This document shows, piece after piece, positions 36,422 to 44,021 of a DNA stretch of 64,000 nucleotides. Origin of the DNA: Harryflintia acetispora (GTDB lineage Bacteria; Bacillota; Clostridia; Oscillospirales; Ruminococcaceae). Numbering within the stretch: position 1 is the stretch's first letter; each line of letters starts with the position of its first letter. The position numbers and the translations under genes are program-made. The stretch is from NCBI GenBank assembly GCA_004340125.1, contig SLUK01000011.1, positions 36,077-100,076 of the forward strand, given 5' to 3'. Below the pieces are notes generated by a model. That model was not told the DNA's origin. It did no database searches and saw only the letters and a program-made list of their open reading frames with translations.

Positions 36422-37456
36422 TCATTCAAAACACGCCCTCCATTCCCGCACAGCCAGCGCCACCGTCACGCCGTCACGCGCGCGCTTTCGCGCGATCAGC
36501 CGCCCGCCGGCAAGCACGGCGGCCCGCTCGCAGACGTTGTCCACCCCGACCGTCTCCTCCACAAAGCGCGAGGGGGTATATTCCCCCGGCGCCTTTTGCA
36601 GCTGCGCCGCCGTGAAGGTGCGCAGCGGCAGTCGGTACCTTTCGCAAAAATCCAGCAGCCCCGGCTCCTCCCGTTTGCAATCGATCGAGGCGGCGGCGCA
36701 AAGCGCGTGGGAAGAAATCCCCGACTGCGCCAATGCCGCGCATACCTGCTCTTCGATCTGCCGGCCCGAAGTCCCCTTGCGGCAGCCGATCCCGGCCGTG
36801 ACCAGGCGCGGAACCAGGTTCAGCGTACAGGAAAAGGGCTCCTTGTTTTCATCCAAGGAGAGGCAGATCCCGCACTCCCCCTTATCCGAGAGAACGACAC
36901 CGCCGGGAAGCGGGCCATCGATTGCAAAATCGCTGTAAAGGCAAACCTCTTTGCAGCCTAAAAGCCGCGCGGATACTTCCTTTGCGGCCTGCCGCCCGGC
37001 AAGATGGAGACCCTCGCGCTTCGCCCAAGCATCCACCGAAAAGAGATCGTTCACGTCGGTGGCGGTGGTGATCACCGGGGTGGCGCCGAGCGCTCCGGCC
37101 ACGGTCTTCGCCAACTCGTTGGCTCCTCCAACGTGTCCGCTGAGGAGAGGGATGACATACCGTCCCCTGTCATCTATTACCAGCACCGCCGGGTCGGTAA
37201 ACTTATCCCGCAGATGGGGTGCGATGGCGCGCACCGCGATCCCGCACGCGCCGACGAAGATCAGTCCCCCGCACTCCCGGAAGGCTTGTCCCGCGAAGTC
37301 CTGCAGGCTTCCGGGCAGCGGCGGCATCCCCGCCTCGCGGGCGGCGCGGCCGCCCGCAAAGGCTTCGCAGTCATATCCGGTCCCGGCCAGCGCTGTAGCG
37401 AGGGCGCGGCAAAGCCGCGCCCCCCGGCCGGTAAAGGCGAGCATGCGCAGCTTCAT
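36422..37456 (-). CDS. cbiG: cobalt-precorrin-5A hydrolase
   Basis: A 344-residue CbiG-type protein opening the lactone of cobalt-precorrin-5A and releasing acetaldehyde. Conserved blocks are FVGACGIAVRAIAPHLRDK (residues near 70), PLLSGHVGGANELA and, in the C-terminal domain, GIGCRKGTS. The start at ATG 37456 follows GGGAGGGAG; an in-frame ATG at 37480 is less well placed. Its presence with CbiD marks the anaerobic (early cobalt) route. Confidence 0.93.
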   Translation of the reverse strand: MKLRMLAFTGRGARLCRALATALAGTGYDCEAFAGGRAAREAGMPPLPGSLQDFAGQAFRECGGLIFVGACGIAVRAIAPHLRDKFTDPAVLVIDDRGRYVIPLLSGHVGGANELAKTVAGALGATPVITTATDVNDLFSVDAWAKREGLHLAGRQAAKEVSARLLGCKEVCLYSDFAIDGPLPGGVVLSDKGECGICLSLDENKEPFSCTLNLVPRLVTAGIGCRKGTSGRQIEEQVCAALAQSGISSHALCAAASIDCKREEPGLLDFCERYRLPLRTFTAAQLQKAPGEYTPSRFVEETVGVDNVCERAAVLAGGRLIARKRARDGVTVALAVREWRACFE

Positions 37457-37476
37457 CCGCTCTCCCTCCCCCGCGA

Positions 37477-38235
37477 TCAATCTTTTTGCGCCTGCCGGCA
37501 GCCATGTGAAAAGGAGGGGTCGTAGAGCTTCGAGCGCTCGTATTCTCCCCCTAAAAAACCGCCCACCGTGATCAGCGCGGTCTTTTCGATCCCCTCCTGT
37601 GCAGCGAGCGCGGGCAGGGTATCGAGGGTCCCGCGCACCGTCTTCTCCTGCGGCCAGCTCGCCTTATAGACGATCGCCGCCGGGGTGTCGGGCGGATATC
37701 CGCCCTCGATCAGCTGGCGGCAGACCTCCCCCGTCTCCTTGGCGCTGAGAAAGATCACCATGCTCGCGCGGTGCGCGGCAAGGCTCTCCAAATTTTCCGC
37801 CTGCGGCACCGGGGTGCGCCCCGCCAGGCGGGTAATGATCACCGTCTGGGAGACCCCGGGCAGGGTATATTCCGCCTCCAGCGCCGCGGCCGCGGCACAG
37901 AACGAACTGACCCCTGGCGTATAGTCATATTCGATTCCCTCTCTTTCGAGGGCGTCCATCTGCTCGCGGATGGCCCCATAAAGGCAGGGGTCGCCGGTGT
38001 GCAGGCGCACGGCGCTTCGCCCGGTGCGCTCAGCCTTTAGCAGCACCTCGAGCACCTCCTCGAGAGTCATCGAGGCGCTGTTGTAGATTGCGCACCCCGC
38101 CTTCGCCTCTTTGAGGATTTCCTCGTTGACCAGCGAACCCGCATAGACGATCACATCCGCCTGCCGCACCAGCCTCTGCCCGCGCACCGTGATCAGGTCC
38201 GGCGCGCCGGGCCCGGCGCCGACAAAATGGATCAT
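37477..38235 (-). CDS. cbiF: precorrin-4 / cobalt-precorrin-4 C11-methyltransferase
   Basis: A 252-residue tetrapyrrole methylase. It opens HFVGAGPGAPDLITVRGQ, with VYAGSLVN, LHTGDPCLYGAI and the conserved GVSSFCAAAAALE block. ATG 38235 overlaps the cbiL stop (ATGA); the longer frame to 38523 is a shadow of cbiL. It methylates C11 of the corrin ring and passes its product to CbiG. Confidence 0.94.
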   Translation of the reverse strand: MIHFVGAGPGAPDLITVRGQRLVRQADVIVYAGSLVNEEILKEAKAGCAIYNSASMTLEEVLEVLLKAERTGRSAVRLHTGDPCLYGAIREQMDALEREGIEYDYTPGVSSFCAAAAALEAEYTLPGVSQTVIITRLAGRTPVPQAENLESLAAHRASMVIFLSAKETGEVCRQLIEGGYPPDTPAAIVYKASWPQEKTVRGTLDTLPALAAQEGIEKTALITVGGFLGGEYERSKLYDPSFSHGCRQAQKD

Positions 38236-38927
38236 TCCCCTTCCTCCTTCACGATCAGGATGGTGAAGTAGTCCGGAGAGACCTCTCCCTCCAACCGGCG
38301 GCAAACCCGCTCGTTTTCCATCCCACAATTTTGTACCAGCATGGCTCTCTCTCCCCGCTCGTGCAGCTGGCACAGCACCTCGGGCAGCTCGCGTCCCGCC
38401 TTCATCAGCACACGGGTGCCGCCGAGGCGAAGGCCCTCTTCGACACCGTAGGAGGCGGGGAGCAGGTGCAGCGCCTCCTCGCCCGAAACCAGCGCCTCTC
38501 CCAGCTTTGCCGCCGCCGCACAAAACGAGGGCACCCCGGGGATCATCTCTACCGCAAAGCCCATCTTTTGCACCCGCCGGTGCAGGTAGGCGTAGGTGGA
38601 ATAGATGCTCGGGTCCCCCAGGGTTAGGAAGGCGACATCCTGTCCGGCTTGCAGGCGCTCTGCAAGCTGTAGGGCCGCGCGGTTGTGGCTGCGTTCCAAT
38701 TCGTCCGCATCCTTAACCATCGGCATGGAGAGGGTCAAAAGTTCTTTCCTCCCGACCTGCGGCAGGGCGGCCTTCGCGATCTCATAGGCGGCCCGGGAAT
38801 CCGAGCCCGAGCCGGGCACCGCCAACACGGGGCTGCCGCAAATGACGTCCGCCGCGCGCAAGGTGAGCAGCCGCGGATCCCCCGGGCCGACCCCCACGCC
38901 ATAGAGTGTTCCCGTTCCCTTCATCAT
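38232..38927 (-). CDS. cbiL: precorrin-2 / cobalt-factor II C20-methyltransferase
   Basis: A 231-residue tetrapyrrole methylase adding the C20 methyl, the first committed corrin step. It opens LYGVGVGPGDPRLLTLRA and has LTLGDPSIYSTYAYL and IPGVPSFCAAAAKLG. GGAGGAGAG precedes the ATGATG start pair at 38927/38924, which overlaps the cbiD stop (TGA at 38926-38924). Confidence 0.94.
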   Translation of the reverse strand: MMKGTGTLYGVGVGPGDPRLLTLRAADVICGSPVLAVPGSGSDSRAAYEIAKAALPQVGRKELLTLSMPMVKDADELERSHNRAALQLAERLQAGQDVAFLTLGDPSIYSTYAYLHRRVQKMGFAVEMIPGVPSFCAAAAKLGEALVSGEEALHLLPASYGVEEGLRLGGTRVLMKAGRELPEVLCQLHERGERAMLVQNCGMENERVCRRLEGEVSPDYFTILIVKEEGE

Positions 38928-40042
38928 GCTCTCTCCTCCCGTCTGATCTGCCTGCAAAGGGCGTCCGCCAGCGCCGTCCGGCCAAGAATGCCGTACCGGT
39001 TGGAAAAAAGGATCGCTCCCGCCGGAATATCCTTCCCCACCCTCGCTTTCAAATGGTATTCGACCCGGCCGGTCAGCGAGCGCAGCGCCTCATCCTTAAA
39101 GCCCGCCTCCTCCAGTATCCGCACAGCCTCGTCGGTGGTGAGGCAGTCCATAATCTTTGCCACTGCTTCCCGGCCGGCCCCGCAAAGGGCGGCATGAACC
39201 CCAATCAGCTCCATGCGGGCGTCCGCGACGTGGGAATGGGTGTTCATGATCCCGCCCGCGAGCTTGCACAGCTTCCCCATATGCCCGACGAGCAGAATTC
39301 CGGCAAAGCCGAGCTGGACAGCATAATCCAGCGCCTCACCGACAAAGTTTGAGCACTTGACCGCCCGGCCAAGATCAAATCCCAGCTTCTCACGCAGGAA
39401 GGTTTCCCCATAATTTCCCGGTGTAAGGATCAGGGTCCTCACGCCCGCCGCGCGCAGCACGTCCATCTCCACATGGATGGTGTCGATCAGGGCGCGTTCG
39501 CTCATTGGCTCCACAATCCCGCTCGTGCCCAGTATTGAGAGGCCGCCCTCGATCCCGAGGCGGGGGTTATAGGTCCTGTGCGCGAGCGCCTCCCCGCCCG
39601 GGATTGAAATGATTGCCGCAAGACCGCCTCTGTAGCCGGCCTTCCCAGCGGCTTCCTCGAGGGAGCGCGTGATCATTTGGCGGGGCACCGGGTTGATCGC
39701 CGCACTGCCGACCGGGCAGGACAGCCCGGCTTTCGTTACCCGTCCGATTCCTTCTCCCCCGTCGACTGTAAAGCCGGTGGGGATCCTCGAAACCTCCGCG
39801 AAAACCAGGACGCCGTCGGTCACATCGGGGTCGTCGCCGCTGTCCTTGCGCACCGCACAACCGGCCGATTGGTCCTCCAACACGGCACTGCAGACCGGAA
39901 GGATGACCTGTCCGCCGCCCGGGAGCGGCAGACAAATTTCGGCGGACGCCTCCCCCGTAAGCAGAAGAAGGGCCGCCGCCTTTGCCGCTGCGGCCGCACA
40001 GGTGCCGGTGGTGTATCCATGGCGCAACTCCTTGACGGGCAT
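38924..40042 (-). CDS. cbiD: cobalt-precorrin-5B C1-methyltransferase
   Basis: A 372-residue CbiD, specific to the anaerobic pathway. It opens ELRHGYTTGTCAAAAAKAA and has the conserved DPDVTDG, RVTKAGLSCPVG and ILGTSGIVEPMSE blocks. It is the first gene of the operon, directly after the cobalamin riboswitch; GAAGGGG lies upstream of ATG 40042. Cobaltochelatase and cobalt transport genes are not in the window. Confidence 0.95.
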   Translation of the reverse strand: MPVKELRHGYTTGTCAAAAAKAAALLLLTGEASAEICLPLPGGGQVILPVCSAVLEDQSAGCAVRKDSGDDPDVTDGVLVFAEVSRIPTGFTVDGGEGIGRVTKAGLSCPVGSAAINPVPRQMITRSLEEAAGKAGYRGGLAAIISIPGGEALAHRTYNPRLGIEGGLSILGTSGIVEPMSERALIDTIHVEMDVLRAAGVRTLILTPGNYGETFLREKLGFDLGRAVKCSNFVGEALDYAVQLGFAGILLVGHMGKLCKLAGGIMNTHSHVADARMELIGVHAALCGAGREAVAKIMDCLTTDEAVRILEEAGFKDEALRSLTGRVEYHLKARVGKDIPAGAILFSNRYGILGRTALADALCRQIRREERA

Positions 40043-40113
40043 AAGCTACCCCTTCCGACAAATAGTAAAGCCGCCCGGCCCAAATACCTTGGGCAATCGG
40101 ACGGCGAAACACC

Positions 40114-40136
40114 AAAAAAAGGCCTTAACCAGCCTT
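40114..40136 (-). terminator. riboswitch expression-platform terminator
   Basis: On the - strand AAGGC/GCCTT arms with an 8-base loop are followed by TTTTTTT. It sits directly after the B12 box, where ligand binding would favour termination before cbiD. A longer outer pairing GGCGAAA/TTTCGCC is also possible. Confidence 0.65.
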
Positions 40137-40179
40137 TCGCCACACACTCCGGATTCCCGCAGAGAGGTATGCATAAAAT

Positions 40180-40335
40180 ATGGGCGGGATATTCTGGCTT
40201 AGCCTTTCGCGCCTCCTCCCGCCTTCCCGGGAAATCCCAGTGGCATTTTGGAACGAGGCTGGGCAATCACAGCAGCGGACCTGCGCGGGAATTTCACCCG
40301 TCTTCCCCCAATCCATATCCGGACTGAACCATTTA
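40180..40335 (-). promoter_or_regulatory. cobalamin riboswitch
   Basis: On the - strand the aptamer reads GGGTGAAATTCCC, then GCAGGTCCGCTGCTGTGA, GCCACTGGGA, and closes with the B12 box AAGCCAGAATATCCC (40200-40186). Order and spacing match class I cobalamin riboswitches. It lies about 140 bases upstream of cbiD and should shut the operon down when adenosylcobalamin is plentiful. Confidence 0.93.
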
Positions 40336-40337
40336 AA

Positions 40338-40366
40338 ATTTTAGTCTAATCCCGAAGGGTTGTCAA
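40338..40366 (-). promoter_or_regulatory. promoter of the cobalamin operon
   Basis: TTGACA (40366-40361) and TAAAAT (40343-40338) on the - strand, 17 bases apart, just upstream of the riboswitch aptamer. Confidence 0.85.
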
Positions 40367-40457
40367 GCATGATTCGACGCAAAAACAATATGTATCGTAC
40401 CGGATTGCTCTTTTAACGATATAGAAAGAATTTTAAATATTTTTTCCTTTGAACCTC

Positions 40458-40486
40458 TTGCATACTCCGACTCATTATGATATAAT
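40458..40486 (+). promoter_or_regulatory. promoter of the tRNA-Ala region
   Basis: TTGCAT (40458-40463) and consensus TATAAT (40481-40486), 17 bases apart. The predicted start near 40493 lies immediately before the first tRNA-like unit. Confidence 0.8.
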
Positions 40487-40498
40487 AATTTTTGCTGT

Positions 40499-40575
40499 GG
40501 GGGCGTAGCTCAGCTGGGAGAGCGAAGGCGGCAGTTCTATGCCACGCCCTGCAAAAACCGAATCACATCAAATCT
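40499..40575 (+). repeat. tandem tRNA-like unit 1 (5' half of tRNA-Ala)
   Basis: The first 26 bases are those of the tRNA-Ala at 40653 (acceptor strand and D arm). They then switch to GAAGGCGGCAGTTCTATGCC. It can fold without a T arm: GGGCGT pairs with ACGCCC (40501-40506 / 40544-40549), the D stem GCTC/GAGC is kept, and GGCA/TGCC forms an anticodon-like hairpin. No valid tRNA is made. Confidence 0.75.
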
Positions 40576-40652
40576 GGGGGCGTAGCTCAGCTGGGAGAGC
40601 GAAGGCGGCAGTTCTATGCCACGCCTCACAAAAACTGAATCACATCAAATCT
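40576..40652 (+). repeat. tandem tRNA-like unit 2
   Basis: A second 77-base copy of unit 1 with a few changes outside the stems. The outer stem becomes GGGCGT/ACGCCT, which still pairs through one G-U. It is transcribed from the same promoter, before the intact tRNA gene. Confidence 0.75.
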
Positions 40653-40728
40653 GGGGGCGTAGCTCAGCTGGGAGAGCGTACGGTTCGCATCCGTAAGGTC
40701 GAGAGTTCGATCCTCTTCGTCTCCACCA
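40653..40728 (+). tRNA. tRNA-Ala (anticodon CGC)
   Basis: A 76-base gene. Acceptor GGGGGCG pairs with CGTCTCC, D stem GCTC/GAGC, anticodon stem TACGG/CCGTA with loop TTCGCAT (anticodon CGC, reading GCG), T loop TTCGATC, and encoded CCA. A terminator follows 2 bases later. Confidence 0.9.
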
Positions 40729-40730
40729 AG

Positions 40731-40767
40731 CACCTGTGAAATCTTAATAGTTTCGCAGGTGTTTTCC
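40731..40767 (+). terminator. terminator of the tRNA-Ala transcript
   Basis: CACCTGTGAAA pairs with TTTCGCAGGTG (40731-40741 / 40751-40761) followed by TTTTCC. Confidence 0.8.
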
Positions 40768-40814
40768 TTTTCCCTAAACTGGGATCAAAAAACGCATTTT
40801 GCGCTCCCGCAAAT

Positions 40815-40882
40815 GGGGTCTAGACCCCAAATTTGGACCTCTGAGCCGCCTTCAAGGTATCGGGATACCTTGAAGGCTTTTC
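40815..40882. terminator. palindrome and hairpin in the tRNA-recombinase gap
   Basis: GGGGTCTAGACCCC (40815-40828) is a perfect palindrome. GCCTTCAAGGTATC/GATACCTTGAAGGC (40848-40877) with TTTTCT is a strong + strand terminator shape. A second GGGGT/ACCCC hairpin follows near 40894. No gene is seen from 40729 to 41029. Confidence 0.6.
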
Positions 40883-40948
40883 TATCCTTGTTTTTGGGGT
40901 CTGAACCCCTAAATTGAGAACTCCTATGCCAACACTGTGTACCACTCC

Positions 40949-40977
40949 AAAATGTGTCCCACAATGGGACACATTTT
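40949..40977. repeat. GTGTCCCA palindrome, copy A
   Basis: AAAATGTGTCCCA and TGGGACACATTTT are perfect 13-bp arms with a CAA loop. Copies B (43095-43121) and C (43563-43601) share the core. It lies just beyond the 3' end of the serine recombinase gene and can end transcription on both strands. Confidence 0.8.
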
Positions 40978-40989
40978 CACTATGGAGGA

Positions 40990-41031
40990 GAACCCCCGAG
41001 GAAGCAGATACTTCCTCGGGGGGTTCCTTTT
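40990..41031 (+). terminator. strong hairpin at the recombinase 3' end
   Basis: GAACCCCCGAGGAAG pairs with CTTCCTCGGGGGGTTC (40990-41004 / 41011-41026), with CTTTT after it on the + strand. It abuts the recombinase stop codon at 41030-41032. Confidence 0.75.
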
Positions 41032-42670
41032 ACCGAACCATTTCAAGATTCTTTTTCTTTTTGGGAGTGGGCTGCTCCTGCTCTATTTGCGCCTTTTTCT
41101 CCCTTGTTTTACACACCTCCATAAATTGCTCATAGCTCACGCTGAACGCGATATCCAGCTGATACCCCTTCTTGATCGTCACCCGGTCGATCAGTTGGGC
41201 AAGGATCATCTTCTTAGCTTCTGTCGTGCTCTTGTCGTAGAGTTCCGACCAGTCAAGCACTTGATGATACTGCTCGTCCGCTTTAGCCATGGCACCAGCC
41301 AGATCAGCCGCCGTCTTTTCGATCTCTTCGATCTTCGTCCTTGTTTCTTGAACTTGCTTTTCAGACTTCTCGATCAGTTCTCCCAGCAGTTCCCGGCTGA
41401 AGGAGCTTGTTCCCTGAATGACCTTCAAAACCTCGGATTTGTAGGATTCGAGTTCTACAGAGGCTTTCGCATTTTCTTTTCGCACCCGTTTGAGCCGCTC
41501 TTCATTTTGGCTCAATTGTCTATCCAATTGTCGCGAGATAAAGCTCTTTGCCGGTACTGCCTTGATTCTCGCAAAGAGGAGCCTTACCGCTTCGTCCACC
41601 ATGGAATCCAGCTTTTTGGCCTCATAGCCGGATTGTCCGTCGCAGGACTGTGGATGACGAACCTTGTAGTGGCACTGATAACGAAGTCTTGGCTCTGGTC
41701 TTTCTCCTTCCTGTACTGCTCGTCCTCCACTGGTGGTCAGCACCAGCTTGGAACCGCAATGCCCGCAGTATACCTTACCCGGAAGGAGAGACTTTCCTTT
41801 TGAATTAAACGGTATGTCGCTGTGTTTCATGGCACGGTCCTTTCTGATCGCCTGTGCCTGCCGAAACAGTTCGGAACGAATGATCTGTAGATCAGGGAAG
41901 ATTTCACTCTTTGATTCGCCATTCCTCAAGATTCCGGTATAGGCTGGATTCTGGATCATCTTGATTAGGGTCGTGTTCGTGAAATTCTCCCCCTTTCGGT
42001 TAAAGATTCTCTGTTGGAGCAGAAACTTTTCCAACCGCTGTGCGCCGTACCCTTCGTTGACGTATTTCTCAAAGATCAGCTTGACCACTTTAGCCTCGCC
42101 GGGTTCTATGGCAATATCGTAGACCTCATGCCCTTTTTTGTTGTACTTTCCTTTCTTCACCAGCTTGTATCCATAGGGCGGCGTGCCGCCCCTCCATCTT
42201 CCCTCCTTGACAATCTGGTCCAATCGGGTTTTGGTCCGAATCCCTGTTTTGATACTCTCCCCGGAAGCTTGCCAGAATCGTATGTAGTTAATGAGCTTGT
42301 CCACATGATTGTCGAACCTTTGCCGGCCCTCCTGTGTGCTCCACACCTCAATTCCGTTATGGTCAAACCATTCGACGACAAAGGGCGTCTCGTCGTCCTT
42401 CCTTCCTAGTCGGTCGAACATAAAGACCAGCAGTATATCAAACTTTTTCTTGATTGCGTCCTGTTGTATCTCTATGATCGCGTCCCGGTTTTTGGCGGAC
42501 ACCTTAAACCCCGAGACGCCCTTTTCAGAAAACTCGCGCACGATCTCCCAGTCGTTTTGCTGGGCAAATGCCCGGCAGCACTCCTTCTGCATGGGAATAT
42601 CGTTCTTTTCTACCTGTCCCTTCGTAGAGACCCGGTACAGGCAGTAAACCCTTTTCTTTTTGTTTTCCAT
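41030..42670 (-). CDS. large serine recombinase (site-specific integrase)
   Basis: A 546-residue serine recombinase. The N-terminal catalytic domain has the nucleophile Ser in LYRVSTKGQ (about residue 15) and FMFDRLGRKDDE. Next comes the recombinase (DNA-binding) domain with GGTPPYGYKLV and a zinc ribbon with two Cys pairs (VYCGHCGSK, then YQCHYKVRHPQSC). A long coiled coil follows (about 380-480), as in integrases of conjugative elements and phages. The upstream 45-residue ORF may be co-transcribed. No other element genes are visible nearby, so it is a stand-alone or remnant integrase; its att sites could be the nearby palindromes or the tRNA-like repeats, which is untested. Confidence 0.9.
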   Translation of the reverse strand: MENKKKRVYCLYRVSTKGQVEKNDIPMQKECCRAFAQQNDWEIVREFSEKGVSGFKVSAKNRDAIIEIQQDAIKKKFDILLVFMFDRLGRKDDETPFVVEWFDHNGIEVWSTQEGRQRFDNHVDKLINYIRFWQASGESIKTGIRTKTRLDQIVKEGRWRGGTPPYGYKLVKKGKYNKKGHEVYDIAIEPGEAKVVKLIFEKYVNEGYGAQRLEKFLLQQRIFNRKGENFTNTTLIKMIQNPAYTGILRNGESKSEIFPDLQIIRSELFRQAQAIRKDRAMKHSDIPFNSKGKSLLPGKVYCGHCGSKLVLTTSGGRAVQEGERPEPRLRYQCHYKVRHPQSCDGQSGYEAKKLDSMVDEAVRLLFARIKAVPAKSFISRQLDRQLSQNEERLKRVRKENAKASVELESYKSEVLKVIQGTSSFSRELLGELIEKSEKQVQETRTKIEEIEKTAADLAGAMAKADEQYHQVLDWSELYDKSTTEAKKMILAQLIDRVTIKKGYQLDIAFSVSYEQFMEVCKTREKKAQIEQEQPTPKKKKNLEMVR

Positions 42671-42678
42671 CTATTCCC

Positions 42679-42816
42679 CTATAGTCCGACATCGGCGTTC
42701 ATTAGGATGTCTTCTATAGAGGACAAAACCGGCTCTTTGCCCTTTGCCGGGAAATGCAGGGTCACTTCCATCCCTTCTATTGTGATCGTCTCAATATGCT
42801 CGGCATGGAGTGTCAT
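42679..42816 (-). CDS. small protein upstream of the serine recombinase
   Basis: A 45-residue acidic protein opening MTLHAEHIETITIEGMEV, with a beta-strand-like pattern ending SSIEDILMNADVGL. It ends 8 bases before the recombinase gene. The frame stays open upstream of ATG 42816 through INEATEA to a GAGGGGG near 42850 that has no ATG, GTG or TTG at a suitable distance, so the true start is unclear. Similar small proteins occur beside recombinases in Firmicute elements; function unknown. Confidence 0.45.
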   Translation of the reverse strand: MTLHAEHIETITIEGMEVTLHFPAKGKEPVLSSIEDILMNADVGL

Positions 42817-43068
42817 CGCTTCAGTTGCTTCGTTAATAAAAATCCCCCTCTTTATTCTCGTCTGACTATAGGAACATTTTTTCGATTATTACTTGATCTT
42901 ATCATCTCCGTTCCTCCTTTTACTTTTTTCAGTACTTTTGTTAAAGGCTTAAAAGCCATGCCCAATTGGGCTACATGGAAAGTAAATCGTACTGTAATTT
43001 ATTTCCATTTCCATAATATAACAGTTTAGCCTATATTGTCAAATAATTGGGAATCTTTTTTCTCTCCC

Positions 43069-43092
43069 TTGAATTCGGATATCCGAATTCAA
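43069..43092. repeat. 24-bp perfect palindrome
   Basis: TTGAATTCGGAT followed by its exact reverse complement ATCCGAATTCAA. It directly precedes GTGTCCCA palindrome copy B. Function unknown; a dimeric protein site or cruciform is possible. Confidence 0.8.
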
Positions 43093-43094
43093 AA

Positions 43095-43121
43095 AAATGT
43101 GTCCCACAGTGGGACACATTT
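43095..43121. repeat. GTGTCCCA palindrome, copy B
   Basis: AAATGTGTCCCA and TGGGACACATTT with a CAG loop. Core arms are identical to copies A and C. Confidence 0.8.
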
Positions 43122-43136
43122 GCATGTGCGGGGGGG

Positions 43137-43199
43137 TTGGGGAACTCCCCAACAAGTAAATTTTTGCCCCGGCCCCGCAGGAGGGCCGGGGCAAAAATG
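43137..43199. repeat. two further perfect hairpins downstream of the AbrB gene
   Basis: GTTGGGGA/TCCCCAAC at 43137-43154, then TTTTTGCCCCGGCCC paired with its complement at about 43163-43199. With the palindromes at 43069 and 43095, four hairpins fill 130 bases. They lie just after the AbrB stop on the - strand. Confidence 0.65.
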
Positions 43200-43258
43200 G
43201 CAAGTGTGTACACGCTTGCATTGCTTGCCATCGCACTTACCTGCATATCTATATTGGT

Positions 43259-43528
43259 TCAGACTAATGACAGCTCCTTGCGCAGCTTACCGGAACATCT
43301 TTGGCAGACCGGTTTCCCGCCCACTATTTGCAGCTCCTTTGAGCTATGACAAAACACACAGGTCGGGGCGCATTTCTTCAAAATTAAAATCTCGTCCCCG
43401 TTATCATCGATTTTTGCTTGAATGTCCAGTTCATCTTTTTCGCAGATATTATATTTCTCCCGAATATCTTTCGGCAGACACACACGGCCGAGCTTATCGA
43501 CCGGGCGAGAATTTCCTTGTGTTTTCAT
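43259..43528 (-). CDS. AbrB/SpoVT-type DNA-binding protein with a C-terminal zinc finger
   Basis: An 89-residue protein. Residues 8-50 form an AbrB/MazE-like swapped-hairpin domain (RPVDKLGRVCLPKDIREKYNI, partly quoted). The C-terminal part has CVFCH and CQRC, a likely CxxC...CxxC zinc knuckle. AAAGGAGG lies upstream of ATG 43528. It probably binds DNA as a dimer, as a transition-state regulator or antitoxin-like repressor; no toxin gene is adjacent. Palindrome copy C lies just upstream of the gene and is a candidate operator. Confidence 0.78.
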   Translation of the reverse strand: MKTQGNSRPVDKLGRVCLPKDIREKYNICEKDELDIQAKIDDNGDEILILKKCAPTCVFCHSSKELQIVGGKPVCQRCSGKLRKELSLV

Positions 43529-43562
43529 AGGATGGTCCTCCTTTGGTATGGTGAAAGAGACA

Positions 43563-43601
43563 GGGGCAAAATGTGTCCCACTATGGGACACATTTTGCCC
43601 C
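43563..43601. repeat. GTGTCCCA palindrome, copy C (18-bp arms)
   Basis: GGGGCAAAATGTGTCCCA and its perfect complement TGGGACACATTTTGCCCC with a CTA loop. It is the longest of the three copies and sits 35 bases upstream of the AbrB-type gene. Confidence 0.85.
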
Positions 43602-43629
43602 GTTAGCATAAAAGGGAACTTCGTTCCGT

Positions 43630-43917
43630 CTAGTGCAGTTCATTTTGAATATCATTAAAAAGATGTTTGAAATATGGAATTGGTTCTTCAAGTAAGATGT
43701 ATTTTATCCTTTGTAAGCGGTCATTGTCGGCTAGGTTAGAATCCACTACAGAGATCAGAGCATTACAATCCTTATAGCCGCAATAAAGCGCCCAGCGAAA
43801 ATAAACTAACGAATAAGCCAAACTCGCCCGATAATAGGCTCTTAAGACCGCCCGCGAAGGTTGATCCAACTGTGATAACATCGAATGATAAAGGCTGTCC
43901 GCTTCGCTTTTTTGCAT
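43630..43917 (-). CDS. hypothetical protein or gene fragment
   Basis: A possible 95-residue product from ATG 43917 (MQKSEADSLYHSML), with helical character and the aromatic-rich stretch RASLAYSLVYFRWALYCGYKDC. The open frame runs further to 44001, but that part overlaps the terminator-like inverted repeat after the epimerase gene. No good ribosome binding site is seen and I recognise no family with confidence. It may be the C-terminal remnant of a larger gene. Confidence 0.3.
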   Translation of the reverse strand: MQKSEADSLYHSMLSQLDQPSRAVLRAYYRASLAYSLVYFRWALYCGYKDCNALISVVDSNLADNDRLQRIKYILLEEPIPYFKHLFNDIQNELH

Positions 43918-43977
43918 CGTCACCGAATACTGCCTTTTGAACAGCTGATAAAAGCAAAATTGCTCTTTCACACTAAG

Positions 43978-44020
43978 GAAAAGGGCCATGTGCAAAGTCA
44001 TACTCTACACATGGCCCTTT
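43978..44020 (-). terminator. terminator of the sugar cassette
   Basis: On the - strand GGAAAGGGCCATGTG pairs with CACATGGCCCTTTTCC around a 15-base loop. It begins two bases after the epimerase stop and includes a short T run. Confidence 0.75.
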
Positions 44021-44021
44021 C

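Noticed and set aside
40499..40652. Two more tRNA-Ala genes
   Set aside because: Only the acceptor strand and D arm match; anticodon and T arms are missing, so they are tRNA-like repeats, not tRNAs.
43918..44001. N-terminal part of the hypothetical frame before 43917
   Set aside because: It overlaps the terminator-like inverted repeat after the epimerase gene.
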